A stretch of 64,000 nucleotides of DNA from JAUIIK01 sp963745675 (GTDB lineage: Bacteria; Chloroflexota; Chloroflexia; Thermomicrobiales; CFX8): assembly GCA_963745675.1 (NCBI GenBank), contig CAVUYM010000009.1, forward strand, positions 372,001 through 436,000. Reading direction: 5' to 3'. The notes under the pieces were generated by a model. It did no database searches. It saw only the letters and a program-made list of their open reading frames with translations, and had not been told where the DNA came from. Both the position numbers and the translations under genes were made by a program. Below, in pieces: positions 9,393-18,204 of the stretch. How positions within the stretch are numbered: the first letter of the stretch is position 1; the number at the start of each line of letters is the position of its first letter.

Positions 9393-10540
9393 CATCTGGG
9401 AATGAGCTTCGCGAGACGATTCGGGATGACGAGCGCCGGAGACGTGACGAAGTCCGGGTTTCAACGCTGCAATCCCAGGTCGATGAGATGCGCTCGGCCT
9501 TCCGAGAAGTCGTACACCGGCAGGGGCGTAGCGAAGAGCAGTTTAAACATTATGAAGCAGGACTTGCCGAGCTTCGTGTCGTCATGGATCAGCATCGTCA
9601 TGAAGTCGCTCAGTCTTCTCAGGCTCGTCAGTTGGAGGACACACGTATCCGGGAGCAGCTCAGCGCTCTGGACGCCCGCATCGATGAGATGAATCGACCA
9701 ATTCGAGCACTTCAATCGCATGTAGCCGAAGCGATTGAGGCGATTCGGCGCGGCCGCGACGATGACCTGGAGGAAGTGCGACGATTCGAAGAGCTGAAGA
9801 CGCTGATCGAGAATGTCGCTTCTATGTCGGAGCGTAACGGTGATGCAATTCGAACGCTGCGAGAGTCGATAGAAGATGTGCGTCGCGATCAATCGCAAAC
9901 GGCACGCGAGGTTGTCCAACTCGATGACGCGATTCGCATCGTCGAACAGGATTCGCGACGCAGGGATACCGAACTCGATCAGCGCGATGACACGATCGAA
10001 ACCAAAGTAGTTGATCTCGTACCGTTTTTTGACCAGCATCAGGCTCAAATCGATGATTTGCGAGATGCGACAAAGCACATCGACCCGATGCTCGATCAGC
10101 TTCGTCGCGTCGACGATCATTTGCGGGAAGAAGTCGTGCGCCTCGCCGAACAGTCCCGTGAACGCGATGAAATTCAGGGCGAACGCATCGACGAGCTGCG
10201 CGTGCAGCTGGACGCCAGCGTTCGTGATGTGCGCCAAACGATCGGTGAGAACCATGAACGGGTTAACTCCCGAATCGACGGTCAAGCAGATGTGATCCGT
10301 GACCGGGCCTATGCCAGCGCCAAAGTGGGGATGCGAATTGATGAGATTGAGGATGCGATCCTGCGCTTGCGGCGCGAATACTGGCATTTGCATGAGATGC
10401 GCACTCGCAAGCGATTGGATCAGATTCAGGAAGAACTGGAGGTCGTCGTGCAGGACCGACGCGAGGCCGATCTGGAAGCCGAACGGGCTCCGCGCTCCGA
10501 TCGATCGTCTCGCCCGGAATCAGTCGAGGATGGAGCGTGA
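9389..10540 (+). CDS. coiled-coil protein inside the his operon
   Basis: 383-residue, highly charged protein that is almost entirely predicted coiled coil: long Arg/Glu/Asp-rich heptad-like stretches such as LQSQVDEMRSAFREVVHRQ and RRDTELDQRDDTIETKVVDL. There is no signal peptide, membrane helix or recognised catalytic motif. The ATG at 9389 overlaps the hisA stop and follows AAAAGGAG. Its TGA overlaps the hisF GTG. It is therefore translated within the his operon and not inserted beside it. I do not recognise a family. It may be a scaffold or structural protein that was placed in the operon by chance; nothing links it to histidine synthesis except location. Confidence 0.8.
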   Translation: MTSGNELRETIRDDERRRRDEVRVSTLQSQVDEMRSAFREVVHRQGRSEEQFKHYEAGLAELRVVMDQHRHEVAQSSQARQLEDTRIREQLSALDARIDEMNRPIRALQSHVAEAIEAIRRGRDDDLEEVRRFEELKTLIENVASMSERNGDAIRTLRESIEDVRRDQSQTAREVVQLDDAIRIVEQDSRRRDTELDQRDDTIETKVVDLVPFFDQHQAQIDDLRDATKHIDPMLDQLRRVDDHLREEVVRLAEQSRERDEIQGERIDELRVQLDASVRDVRQTIGENHERVNSRIDGQADVIRDRAYASAKVGMRIDEIEDAILRLRREYWHLHEMRTRKRLDQIQEELEVVVQDRREADLEAERAPRSDRSSRPESVEDGA

Positions 10541-11340
10541 GCCTGCGGCGACGGATCATCCCCTGCCTCGATGTTGATGGCGGGCGTGTGGTCAAAGGCG
10601 TCCAATTCACGAACCTACGGGATGCCGGTGATCCGGTGGAACTTGCCGCGGCTTATGATGCTGCTGGCGCTGATGAGATTACTTTCCTCGACATCACCGC
10701 TACGAGCGACGGCCGCAAAACCATGGTCGATGTGGTGCGTCGGACGGCGCGCGAAGTCTTTATCCCGCTGACGGTCGGCGGCGGAATCCGCAACACCGAT
10801 GACATGTACGAGCTCCTGAGGGCGGGGGCGGACAAAGTCGCAATAAACTCGGCGGCAGTGAGCCGTCCGGAGTTGCTGACCGAAGGCAGCGAACGCTTCG
10901 GAGCGCAGTGCATTGTGCTGTCTATCGACGCGCGACGCAGCGGAGATGGCTGGGAAGTGACGACGCACGGCGGCCGGCGCGGGACTGGCATGGATGCTCT
11001 GGAATGGGCAAAACGGGGCGTGGAGCTTGGAGCCGGAGAAATCCTGCTCAACAGTATTGACGCCGATGGTACGCGCGAAGGCTACGATATACCGCTCGTA
11101 CGCGCTGTTTCCGACTCGGTCGCAGTGCCAGTCATAGCTTCGGGCGGGGTTGGAACGCTCGACCACCTCGTGGATGGATTTGTCGAAGGCGGCGCGCACG
11201 CAGTCCTGGCTGCTTCCATCTTCCATTTTGGGCAACATACGATTGCCGAGGCAAAGGCGTATCTGGAACGGGCCGGCGTTCCGGTGCGCCATGAGCCGAC
11301 GGTGTCAATACCAAACTCAGGCGAAAGTATCGATGGATGA
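10537..11340 (+). CDS. hisF: imidazole glycerol phosphate synthase, cyclase subunit
   Basis: The (beta/alpha)8 cyclase partner of HisH, converting PRFAR and ammonia to IGP and AICAR. IPCLDVDGGRVVKGVQF carries the first catalytic Asp. IPLTVGGGIRNTDDM and VPVIASGGVGTLDHLVDGF carry the phosphate sites, and ILLNSIDADGTREGYD holds the second catalytic Asp. The 267-residue length is slightly longer than usual because of a short tail. The GTG start overlaps the stop of the coiled-coil gene, and the stop overlaps the ATG of a small membrane-protein gene. Confidence 0.97.
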   Translation: MSLRRRIIPCLDVDGGRVVKGVQFTNLRDAGDPVELAAAYDAAGADEITFLDITATSDGRKTMVDVVRRTAREVFIPLTVGGGIRNTDDMYELLRAGADKVAINSAAVSRPELLTEGSERFGAQCIVLSIDARRSGDGWEVTTHGGRRGTGMDALEWAKRGVELGAGEILLNSIDADGTREGYDIPLVRAVSDSVAVPVIASGGVGTLDHLVDGFVEGGAHAVLAASIFHFGQHTIAEAKAYLERAGVPVRHEPTVSIPNSGESIDG

Positions 11341-11799
11341 CAGATCAGCTGGCGGTGGTCATTTCCAGTTCCTGAGAGATCCCGTTCGAGCACGTAAGCC
11401 AGCGAATCTGGCAGGCTTGATCCTGGCCGCTCTCAGCGGTCTCAGCTTCGTCTTCCTGAATGATGGGGCGCGTGAACTTGCGCTTGGTATTTTCTGGTTA
11501 ATGATGTTCCCGGTTGCGCTGGTCCATGGATGGGCGATCGCATTCTTCCTCGAACATGGCATTGGGCTGCGTCGGGCCGTAGCCGAACTGGTCGTTGGCA
11601 CGTTGATCGCACTGACCGCTTGCGCGTTGTTGACTTTCCGAGGAGAGGGTACTCCGGTCTCGTCGTGGAGCTCGCTGCCAGCCTTGTACTTTACGCATCC
11701 GTATTTCGGGCGCTATCGGCTGGTGTAGGTCTTGGTGTTGGCCGGGGAGGCGCATACCTCGGAAAAAGGGTCCAAGATATCGATGACACTGGCTGGTAA
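11334..11799 (+). CDS. small polytopic membrane protein, frameshifted
   Basis: About 155 residues with four hydrophobic segments: NLAGLILAALSGLSFVFL, ALGIFWLMMFPVALVHGWAI, RAVAELVVGTLIALTACALL, and a fourth (LVVELAASLVLYASVFRALS) that is reached only after a frame change near 11645. In the unshifted frame the protein ends in a polar tail at 11728; the shifted reading ends at 11799 and gives a more natural fourth helix. The ATG at 11334 overlaps the hisF stop, so it is the last gene of the operon. The family is not recognised. Confidence 0.65.
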
Positions 11800-11867
11800 A
11801 TAGGTGCTAGACTCGTCACATCATTCGTACCGTTTGTTTGACACGCTATACGGGCTATGCTAAGGTC

Positions 11868-12205
11868 CGTTCGTTCTGAGACAATGTCGTCTTGGGCCAA
11901 CCAGCAGGTCGGAGTGACTCGGATCGACGGTAGTCACCACCGGCCACGGTTTGAATGGTTCCAACGCCGGCGCGAAAGCGCTGGTACGGTGATCACAGAG
12001 GTGGGGCCGCACTGTTGCGGATTCTGTGCGCCGGACTAATTGTTGAGGGCGACCTGGGAGAGCAATTGAGGGGGGCACCGCGTAGCCAGGCACCGTGGGG
12101 GTGAAATGGTCGCGGCTCTTTCCACAATCAGATAGACGGCTATTGTGTGTATCGTTCGGCATCGTCCGGCGATAGCCTTTACCTAGCCGCTATACGCCTC
12201 CCCGG
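11868..12205 (+). ncRNA. candidate c-di-AMP (ydaO/yuaA-type) riboswitch
   Basis: The 427-base gap before the wall-hydrolase gene has no ORF but shows ydaO-like core pieces in order: GGGGGGCACC near 12070, GTGGGGGTGAAATGG near 12097, and a distal CCTAGCCGCTATACGCC near 12180. Several hairpins lie around them, e.g. CACAGA/TCTGTG enclosing CCGCA/TGCGG at 11996-12030, and GGCTAT/ATAGCC. NlpC/P60 and SH3 wall hydrolases are classic targets of this riboswitch, and a DarA c-di-AMP receptor gene lies at 23.3 kb. The match to the 3' core is imperfect and I could not test the fold. Confidence 0.4.
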
Positions 12206-12226
12206 TACGAGGCGAAGGGGAAACAC

Positions 12227-13771
12227 TTGAGTCGCATGCGACGCAGTCGTGCGTTGGTTGCGCTCCTCGTGGCAATCGTCACGAGCACCGCCGTTGGCCT
12301 TCCTGCGGTAGCAGATCTGAATTTGGTACTTGGTGCGTCCGCGCAAGTGGCGTACACCAACGGTGATGGCGTAAACGTACGAGATGTTCCTGGATTCAAT
12401 GGCAGTGTAATTACATCGCTAGGTGAGGGCGTTGAGGTCGTCGTTCAAGATGGCCCTGTAGCTGCAAATGATGGCTCTTACTGGTATTACGTATCTTCCG
12501 GCGGAGTCGAAGGATGGGTAATCGCTGATTTCCTGGTCCTCCCGAGCGCGGGAAGCAGTTCTGAATCAGCCTGGGGCGAAATCGCCTGGACCGGTGGCGA
12601 TGGTGTGAATCTGCGCGCTCAGGCGACGCTCGATAGCGCTGTGATCACCACACTTCAAGATGGCACTGGCGTTGCGATACTTGCTGGTCCCGAATGGGAT
12701 GCCAGCGGCAACGCATGGACGCTCGTCGCATATGAGGGCGTTCAAGGCTGGGTGCTGGATGACTTCGTAGCCTGGTACGGCCTCGCCGGAGGCGGCGAGT
12801 CGGACCGGACACTCGACGGCGGCTGGACCACCTATGTCGCGTTCACCGACGGAGCCGGACTCCGATTGCGTGGAGCGGCTACCTATGACAGTGAAACATT
12901 GATCGTGATGCCCGAAGGGGCTGCTGTGACGGTCTTCGGAACTCAGATCTACGGTGCTGATGGCGCAGAGTGGTGGAACGTTGAATACGAGGGCATCCTC
13001 GGATATGCAATGGGCTATTACTTCAGTACAGACGGAGCCGGAAGTTCGGCCGCGGTTGCAGCGCCTGAACAAGCCGCGACAGATTCGGGCCTTGCTGCCT
13101 GGGCTGGAGCGAATGCAGTTGTCGTCGGCACCAACGGTGAAGGCGTAAATCTGCGTTACGAGATGGGATACAACTCCGGAGTCGCAACGTGGCTCTCGGA
13201 AGGCGCGATTGTCTGGGTTATTGACGGACCATACTGGGGCGACGACGGCAGCCCATGGTTCCAGGTTGATGCGGGCGGTCTCGTGGGTTGGGTCCATGGG
13301 GGCTATCTGGCCTACACGGCTGATGCATCGGGCTCTGAAGTCGATGTTGCAATTGCCGATCCAGCACCAATTACACCCGCGTACAGCGGAGATCCTGTCG
13401 GCGACTCAATTGTCGCTGAAGGCTTGAACTATGTTGGCTTACCGTACGTATGGGGTGGTACGACCCCGGCAGGGTTCGACTGTTCAGGTTTTCTTTACTA
13501 TGTCTTGACTCAGGTCTTCGGCTACGAGTTCCCCCGGATGCTCGAAGTTCAAGCCGTCTCCGGCGACTACGTCGATCCCGCTAATCTTGTTCCAGGTGAT
13601 CTCGTCTTCTTCCAGAACACGTACACCTGGGGCCTCTCACACGCCGGTATCTACATCGGTGGCGGCCAGTTCGTGCATGCTGGAAGCGAGCGCACCGGTG
13701 TCACGATTAGCAACATGTGGGACGACTACTGGGGTTCGCGATACTATACGGCGCGACGCGTACGTAGCTAG
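12227..13771 (+). CDS. secreted SH3b(x4)-NlpC/P60 cell-wall hydrolase
   Basis: Exported peptidoglycan endopeptidase. A signal peptide covers residues 1-35 (Arg-rich start, then ALVALLVAIVTSTAVGLPAVA). Four bacterial SH3 repeats follow at about 40-105, 120-187, 205-270 and 300-370, each with a V/L-N-x-R or L-R-L-R strand and a GWV/GYA ending. The C-terminal NlpC/P60 domain (about 395-514) has the nucleophile Cys at residue 419 in GFDCSGFLYYVL and the histidine in LSHAGIYIGGGQFVHA. The TTG at 12227 is favoured by GAAGGGG six bases upstream; an ATG at 12236 is also possible. Likely cleaves stem peptides during growth. Confidence 0.93.
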   Translation: MSRMRRSRALVALLVAIVTSTAVGLPAVADLNLVLGASAQVAYTNGDGVNVRDVPGFNGSVITSLGEGVEVVVQDGPVAANDGSYWYYVSSGGVEGWVIADFLVLPSAGSSSESAWGEIAWTGGDGVNLRAQATLDSAVITTLQDGTGVAILAGPEWDASGNAWTLVAYEGVQGWVLDDFVAWYGLAGGGESDRTLDGGWTTYVAFTDGAGLRLRGAATYDSETLIVMPEGAAVTVFGTQIYGADGAEWWNVEYEGILGYAMGYYFSTDGAGSSAAVAAPEQAATDSGLAAWAGANAVVVGTNGEGVNLRYEMGYNSGVATWLSEGAIVWVIDGPYWGDDGSPWFQVDAGGLVGWVHGGYLAYTADASGSEVDVAIADPAPITPAYSGDPVGDSIVAEGLNYVGLPYVWGGTTPAGFDCSGFLYYVLTQVFGYEFPRMLEVQAVSGDYVDPANLVPGDLVFFQNTYTWGLSHAGIYIGGGQFVHAGSERTGVTISNMWDDYWGSRYYTARRVRS

Positions 13772-13805
13772 TAAATTCCGGATCGATAAATTCTTTGGAT
13801 GATTG

Positions 13806-13833
13806 ATGAGCGGCTCCATCCGGAGCCGCTCAT
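13806..13833 (+). terminator. terminator-like hairpin after the NlpC/P60 gene
   Basis: Perfect 12-bp inverted repeat ATGAGCGGCTCC / GGAGCCGCTCAT with a 4-base ATCC loop, 35 bases after the stop codon. Only a short T-containing run follows. It excludes the ATG at 13799 as the likely start of the next gene. Confidence 0.7.
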
Positions 13834-13858
13834 TGTATGTTTGGAAGGGCATGCAACA

Positions 13859-14683
13859 ATGCCGTCCGCCAATCCAGTTGGGGTCTTTTACGTCGAAGTT
13901 GGCGATGGCCGGCTTTATGCCGAAGTTTCCGGGTCCGGCCACGACATCCTGTTCGTGCACTCTGGAATCTCGGATCGACGCATGTGGGATGGCCAGTTCG
14001 ACGAGCTTGCAAACAGCTTTCGCGTGTCTCGATATGACATGCGTGGTTTTGGTCGTTCATCAGCAGTGGCGGGCGAATATTCTCACGTTGATGATCTCGC
14101 GCACGTGATCCAAGTTCTCGGACTGGTACGTCCTCGTGTAGTAGCGGCGTCAATGGGTGCCAGGGTAGCGATTGATCTTGCTCTTCGGATGCCGAACACT
14201 TTTGATCGAATGCTTCTCGTCGGTCCTGCAATCAGTGGACTCGGGTTCGAGGATCCTGCATTACGAGCATGCTGGGGACGGATGTCGGATGCGTGGGACG
14301 CCGGTGATAGGGAACGTGTGATCGATCTCGAGACGCGCTTCTGGATCAATGGACCGGGGCGTCCTGATGGCGGCGCAAACGAAGCCGTCATCGTGCAAGT
14401 AAGCGAGATGCAGCGTCGTATCCTTGAACTCATGCCGGAAGATGAGAACGACCCCGAGATCGAAGAAGAAGTTGCCGCCGCGGCCCGCCTGCATGAACTG
14501 ACGCTTCCAATTCTGGTTGTTGTCGGCGAGCATGATGTCAGCGATATATGGCGTAATGCGAGAGCGATCGTTGATTCCGCCGCCGATGCTGTGATGATTA
14601 CTATCTCTGACAGCGGCCATCTACCGAACATGGAAGCGGTCGAAGAGTTCAATCGTCAGGCGCTAGCGTTTCTCTCCAGGTAG
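13859..14683 (+). CDS. alpha/beta hydrolase
   Basis: 274-residue alpha/beta-hydrolase-fold protein. The oxyanion strand DILFVHSGISDRRMWDGQ has HSG in place of the usual HG. The nucleophile elbow VVAASMGARVAI carries the Ser. The acid strand LPILVVVGEHDVSDIW and the catalytic His in SDSGHLPNME complete the triad. A helical cap lies between about 135 and 215. The ATG at 13859 has GGAAGGG ten bases upstream. It probably acts as an esterase, lactonase or C-C hydrolase; the substrate is not readable. Confidence 0.88.
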   Translation: MPSANPVGVFYVEVGDGRLYAEVSGSGHDILFVHSGISDRRMWDGQFDELANSFRVSRYDMRGFGRSSAVAGEYSHVDDLAHVIQVLGLVRPRVVAASMGARVAIDLALRMPNTFDRMLLVGPAISGLGFEDPALRACWGRMSDAWDAGDRERVIDLETRFWINGPGRPDGGANEAVIVQVSEMQRRILELMPEDENDPEIEEEVAAAARLHELTLPILVVVGEHDVSDIWRNARAIVDSAADAVMITISDSGHLPNMEAVEEFNRQALAFLSR

Positions 14684-14688
14684 CCTGA

Positions 14689-15306
14689 TCAGGCACCGCC
14701 ATCGACGCGAATCCGGGACTTCATGCCTAGTATCACCGCATGGTCATCGGCGACGCGAATCTCATCACAATCCAATAGCGGATGATTGAGCCACTCCTCG
14801 CGAATCGGATCCGGTTTTCCGTGTTGATCTGACGGCCATCGCTCTTTTGGAGTGAGATCGTCAATAAGGACCGGTCCATAGTCTGCGAGAGCGTCCACTA
14901 CATCACTTATTCCGGATGATTTCGCATCGGCCACATCAACGAAGATCATGTGGAATGGCGCTCTCGCGAGAGCATCGCGCCAATCACCGGTCATCACGTT
15001 GATCGTCGGCCAGTCGCCAAACAGTGACGCGACGGCCGACGTCAAAGTTACATCCGAATCGATCGTGAAGAGCTGGGCCCCCTCTTCAACCTGAAGTCCA
15101 CTGGCCATCCATGCCGTTCCGATGCCGCAACCGGTCCCGAGTTCCAGGAGTTGACCGCCCATGAACGCCGATGCCCAGCGCAAGAGTAGTTGACCGACCT
15201 CGGGCCCGCAGCTCCGCCGAAAACCGATCTGCTGGCACAGCGCTTCCGCGCGGCGAACGATGCTTGGGGTTGGAATTGGTTCGAACCTGGAATCGCGACG
15301 TTGCAC
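14689..15306 (-). CDS. class I SAM-dependent methyltransferase (O-methyltransferase-like)
   Basis: 205-residue Rossmann methyltransferase. Motif I is LLELGTGCGIGTAWMASGL, followed by the acidic SAM ribose contact FTIDSD and motif IV MIFVDVADAKS. The N-terminal helices (RRAEALCQQIGFRRSCGPEVGQLLL) and overall layout resemble the catechol/caffeoyl-CoA O-methyltransferase group. A GTG at 15306 is used. It lies downstream of recA on the same strand with about 150 bases between; a CGGTGGG/CCCACCG hairpin at 15410-15437 separates them. Confidence 0.85.
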   Translation of the reverse strand: MQRRDSRFEPIPTPSIVRRAEALCQQIGFRRSCGPEVGQLLLRWASAFMGGQLLELGTGCGIGTAWMASGLQVEEGAQLFTIDSDVTLTSAVASLFGDWPTINVMTGDWRDALARAPFHMIFVDVADAKSSGISDVVDALADYGPVLIDDLTPKERWPSDQHGKPDPIREEWLNHPLLDCDEIRVADDHAVILGMKSRIRVDGGA

Positions 15307-15463
15307 GATCGAGGATCAGGTTCCGATCATTCAAGCAAGCCGGCTCAATTCCCCCTGGGACAGGAGTTGTTCGGTCTGGGTTGGTATCGCGAAACCGCCA
15401 TACACACGACGGTGGGTGACGAAATCGCCGCCCACCGCCCACTTCAAATTGAACAGTCGATCG

Positions 15464-16528
15464 CTATTCGTCGATGACGCCTTCTTCAAGCACTTCGTCG
15501 ACCTCAAGATCGGCTGGTTCGTCATCAACGAAACCAGCTAGTTCGGGCGACATGCGCCGGATCTGGTTCTCGATTTCCGTCATGATATCTGGATTGCTCT
15601 CAAGGAAAGTCTTGGCGTTTTCCCGGCCCTGCCCGAGACGTTCATCTCCCATTGAGAACCATGCGCCAGCCTTCTGGACGATGCCCATGTCGACGCCGAT
15701 ATCGAGCAAACTACCTGAGCGCGAGATGCCACGGTTGTACATGATGTCGAATTCAGCCTGGCGGAATGGCGGCGCAACCTTGTTCTTGACGACTTTCACC
15801 CGCACGCGGTTGCCGACGATGTCGGTGCTCTGCTTGAGCTGCTCGATGCGTCGGATATCGAGACGAACCGAAGCATAGAACTTCAGCGCATTGCCACCGC
15901 TCGTTGTCTCCGGGCTTCCGAACATGACGCCAATCTTCATCCGCAACTGGTTGATGAAGATGACCGATGTCTTCGAGCGGGAGATGGCGCCAGCGAGTTT
16001 GCGCAGCGCCTGGCTCATCAACCGGGCTTGCAGGCCGACATGTGCGTCGCCCATATCGCCTTCGATCTCGGCGCGTGGAACCAATGCGGCGACGGAGTCG
16101 ATGACGACGACATCGAGCGCGCCAGAGCGCACGAGTGTCTCGACAATTTCAAGTGCCTGTTCGCCAGTGTCTGGTTGGGAAATAAGAAGCGCATCGAGAT
16201 CAACGCCGCACTTCTCTGCGTAAATGGGGTCGAAGGCGTGCTCAGCATCGACCAGTGCGGCTGAACCGCCTAGCTTCTGCGCTTCTGCGATGATGTGTTG
16301 CGCGAGGGTCGTCTTGCCGCTCGACTCGGGACCGTAAATCTCGGTGATCCGGCCACGCGGTATGCCGCCGATGCCCAGAGCGAGGTCGAGCGCTACGCTG
16401 CCGGTCGGAATTGCCTCGATCTTGAGGCCACCCTGTTCGCCCATCTTCATGATCGCGCCCTTGCCGAACTGCCGTTCGATCTGCGCGATGGCGAGGTCTA
16501 TCGCCTTGGTGCGTTCCTCTGTCGCCAT
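15464..16528 (-). CDS. recA: recombinase RecA
   Basis: ATP-dependent strand-exchange protein and SOS co-protease. Walker A is GPESSGKTTLAQH, Walker B VVVIDSVAAL, and the L2/DNA-binding region reads FINQLRMKIGVMFGSPETT. The length of about 354 residues is standard, with an acidic tail. The ATG at 16528 and a TTG two codons upstream (16534) are both possible; GGGAAGG is better spaced from the TTG. A strong promoter and a LexA box lie directly upstream, so the gene is SOS-controlled. recX is not adjacent but 32 kb away. Confidence 0.98.
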   Translation of the reverse strand: MATEERTKAIDLAIAQIERQFGKGAIMKMGEQGGLKIEAIPTGSVALDLALGIGGIPRGRITEIYGPESSGKTTLAQHIIAEAQKLGGSAALVDAEHAFDPIYAEKCGVDLDALLISQPDTGEQALEIVETLVRSGALDVVVIDSVAALVPRAEIEGDMGDAHVGLQARLMSQALRKLAGAISRSKTSVIFINQLRMKIGVMFGSPETTSGGNALKFYASVRLDIRRIEQLKQSTDIVGNRVRVKVVKNKVAPPFRQAEFDIMYNRGISRSGSLLDIGVDMGIVQKAGAWFSMGDERLGQGRENAKTFLESNPDIMTEIENQIRRMSPELAGFVDDEPADLEVDEVLEEGVIDE

Positions 16529-16572
16529 TTTCAATATCTAGCCTTCCCGCGCTCTGGCGCTCATGACGTGCA

Positions 16573-16588
16573 TAGAACGGATGTTCTA
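16573..16588. promoter_or_regulatory. LexA (SOS) box of recA
   Basis: Perfect palindrome TAGAAC-GGAT-GTTCTA, matching the GAAC-N4-GTTC LexA site known in Bacillota, Actinobacteria and Chloroflexota. It lies just downstream of the recA -10 box, over the likely transcription start, a classical repressor position. Confidence 0.85.
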
Positions 16589-16598
16589 ATTCTTTAGT

Positions 16599-16627
16599 AT
16601 TATAACGTGAGACGCGTCTGGGATCAA
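16599..16627 (-). promoter_or_regulatory. recA promoter
   Basis: On the minus strand, TTGATC (16627-16622) and a perfect TATAAT (16604-16599) are separated by exactly 17 bases, a textbook sigma-70-type promoter reading toward recA. Confidence 0.85.
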
Positions 16628-16673
16628 TCATAATGGATTTGTGATTTTATGCGTACGTGCAAAGGAGAATTGA

Positions 16674-17532
16674 GTGAATCGTGACTTCATGGGGAGCCCG
16701 TTGACCGCAAGCGTCCTGGAATACGCGAAAACTCTCGCCGGCCGTACTGAACAACAACTGACCGCAGCCTTGCCGGACGGACCAACGGAAGGCGAAGCCT
16801 GGTATGGCTACGTTGAATGATGTGAGATCTTTGTCACTCTTTTTCAACCTCCAGCTCAACCGCCTGACAAGTGAACTGCGAGCGTGTCTCCAACCTGCGA
16901 GGTCCGCCGAGATATGCCGACAGCACCATCGAGCGTACAGGGATCTGACCGGCGCGCTTGCCGGAATTGGTGAGGGCGACTTCGAGAAATCCCCGGCCGA
17001 AGGTGAGTGGCCGGTGCGGACCGTTATTCGGCATATCACCGGCGCTGAACTGGGATTTTCCCTGCTCATCGATTGGGCCGTCAAACGCCAGGCTGCCGGC
17101 GACGAGCTCCCGATCACGATGCCGGAGGAAGAAATGGCTCCGCACTACGAGGCATTTCCGGAAACGGGCACATGGGACGAAATGATGGATCGATATGAAT
17201 TGTTGCATCGACGAGTAATCGAGGCTCTCTTGACGCTTTCGAGCGAGCAGCTGGAAGCATTGAATGTCTGGTGGGAGGGCTATGAAGTCCCGGTCTGGTT
17301 CCGGATGCACCGTTTTGACGCCCATCTGCGCGAGCACACGATCCAGGTAGATAAGACACTGGCAGCGATTGGACGATCGCCGACCGAAGCGGAGCGACTG
17401 GCGCGTTTGTTGCACCAGTCGCTCGCGGATTTGGAAGTTTCACTTTATGTGGCCGATGATTCGCAGCAGAATCGAGCGAACGAGCTTGCGTCGGAATTTG
17501 ACGAATCGCGGCGTAAACTCCTCGTGATCTAG
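16674..17532 (+). CDS. DinB-like protein, possibly frameshifted near the start
   Basis: The main frame (from 16804) encodes a four-helix DinB/YfiT-like protein: PAEGEWPVRTVIRHITGAE, then WFRMHRFDAHLREHTIQV. Histidines in both stretches could form the metal site of the fold. The best Shine-Dalgarno site (AAGGAG) lies upstream and serves a GTG at 16674. That frame is open for 48 codons (PLTASVLEYAKTLAGRTEQQ) and ends at 16820. I therefore suspect one gene with an indel near 16805-16820; the alternative is a short leader ORF followed by a gene starting at 16804. Members of this fold include thiol-dependent S-transferases; the function here is unknown. Confidence 0.65.
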
Positions 17533-18204
17533 TCCGCTGCGAGCCGACCGACGATTGAACGAACCTGTTCGATTTCGTTCGGATTGATCGTATGACCCAT
17601 CCCAGGGAAGATCTGGGTCGTCACGTCGCCTCCAAGGCGCTCGAGCACCGTCGAAGTTTCCAGGACACGCTCGACCGGGATATGCGGATCGATATCGCTG
17701 CAGCCGAGATACACCGGTGTGCCGTCAAGCGAACCGGGGTACCCGGCAGGGTCGATGCGATCACCGATCAGCCCTCCACTCAACCCGACGATGCCGCCGT
17801 AATGATCGGGATTTAGCGCGGCGTAGTCTGTTGCCAGGCATGCGCCCTGCGAAAATCCAAGCAGGACAATCTTTTTCTTTTGAATCCCCTCGTCGATTAA
17901 CCCTGCGACAATCCTGCCGATCACCGCCTGTGCCGATGACAGGTCCGGTTCGTTAAGGTCCCGAGGTTCAAGGAAGCGATACGGATACCAGGTGCTAGCC
18001 GCAGCTTGCGGGGCAAGGATAGCTGATCGAGGGCACCTCGATGAGCCGCGCAAGGTCGAGGATGCCCTCAGCCGTTGCGCCACGCCCGTGAAGCATGACG
18101 ACCGCGCCGTGAGCATCCTCGATGTCCGCACCAGCTGTTCGAATAGGTTGCCCTGCATGCGGGCCGACGATGTCCTTAAGCCAACTACTGGTCACGCCGC
18201 TCAC
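17529..18204 (-). CDS. phospholipase/carboxylesterase (MhqD-like), frameshifted
   Basis: Serine hydrolase of the phospholipase/carboxylesterase family. The N-terminal strand AHGAVVMLHGRGATAEG is in one frame and the rest in another, crossing near 18010. The nucleophile is in VLLGFSQGACLATDYA, the acid in VYLGCSDIDPHIP and the histidine in GMGHTINPNE, so the triad is complete. It overlaps the dioxygenase gene (stop and start within 4 bases), and a MarR gene lies divergently beyond. In Bacillus subtilis the MhqR regulon groups the same three types (carboxylesterase MhqD, dioxygenase MhqO/A, MarR-type MhqR), which suggests a role in quinone or electrophile detoxification. Confidence 0.82.

Noticed and set aside
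9461..10393. 310-codon minus-strand ORF opposite the coiled-coil gene
   Set aside because: The sense frame has overlapping start and stop signals with hisA and hisF; the antisense reading shows no family features.
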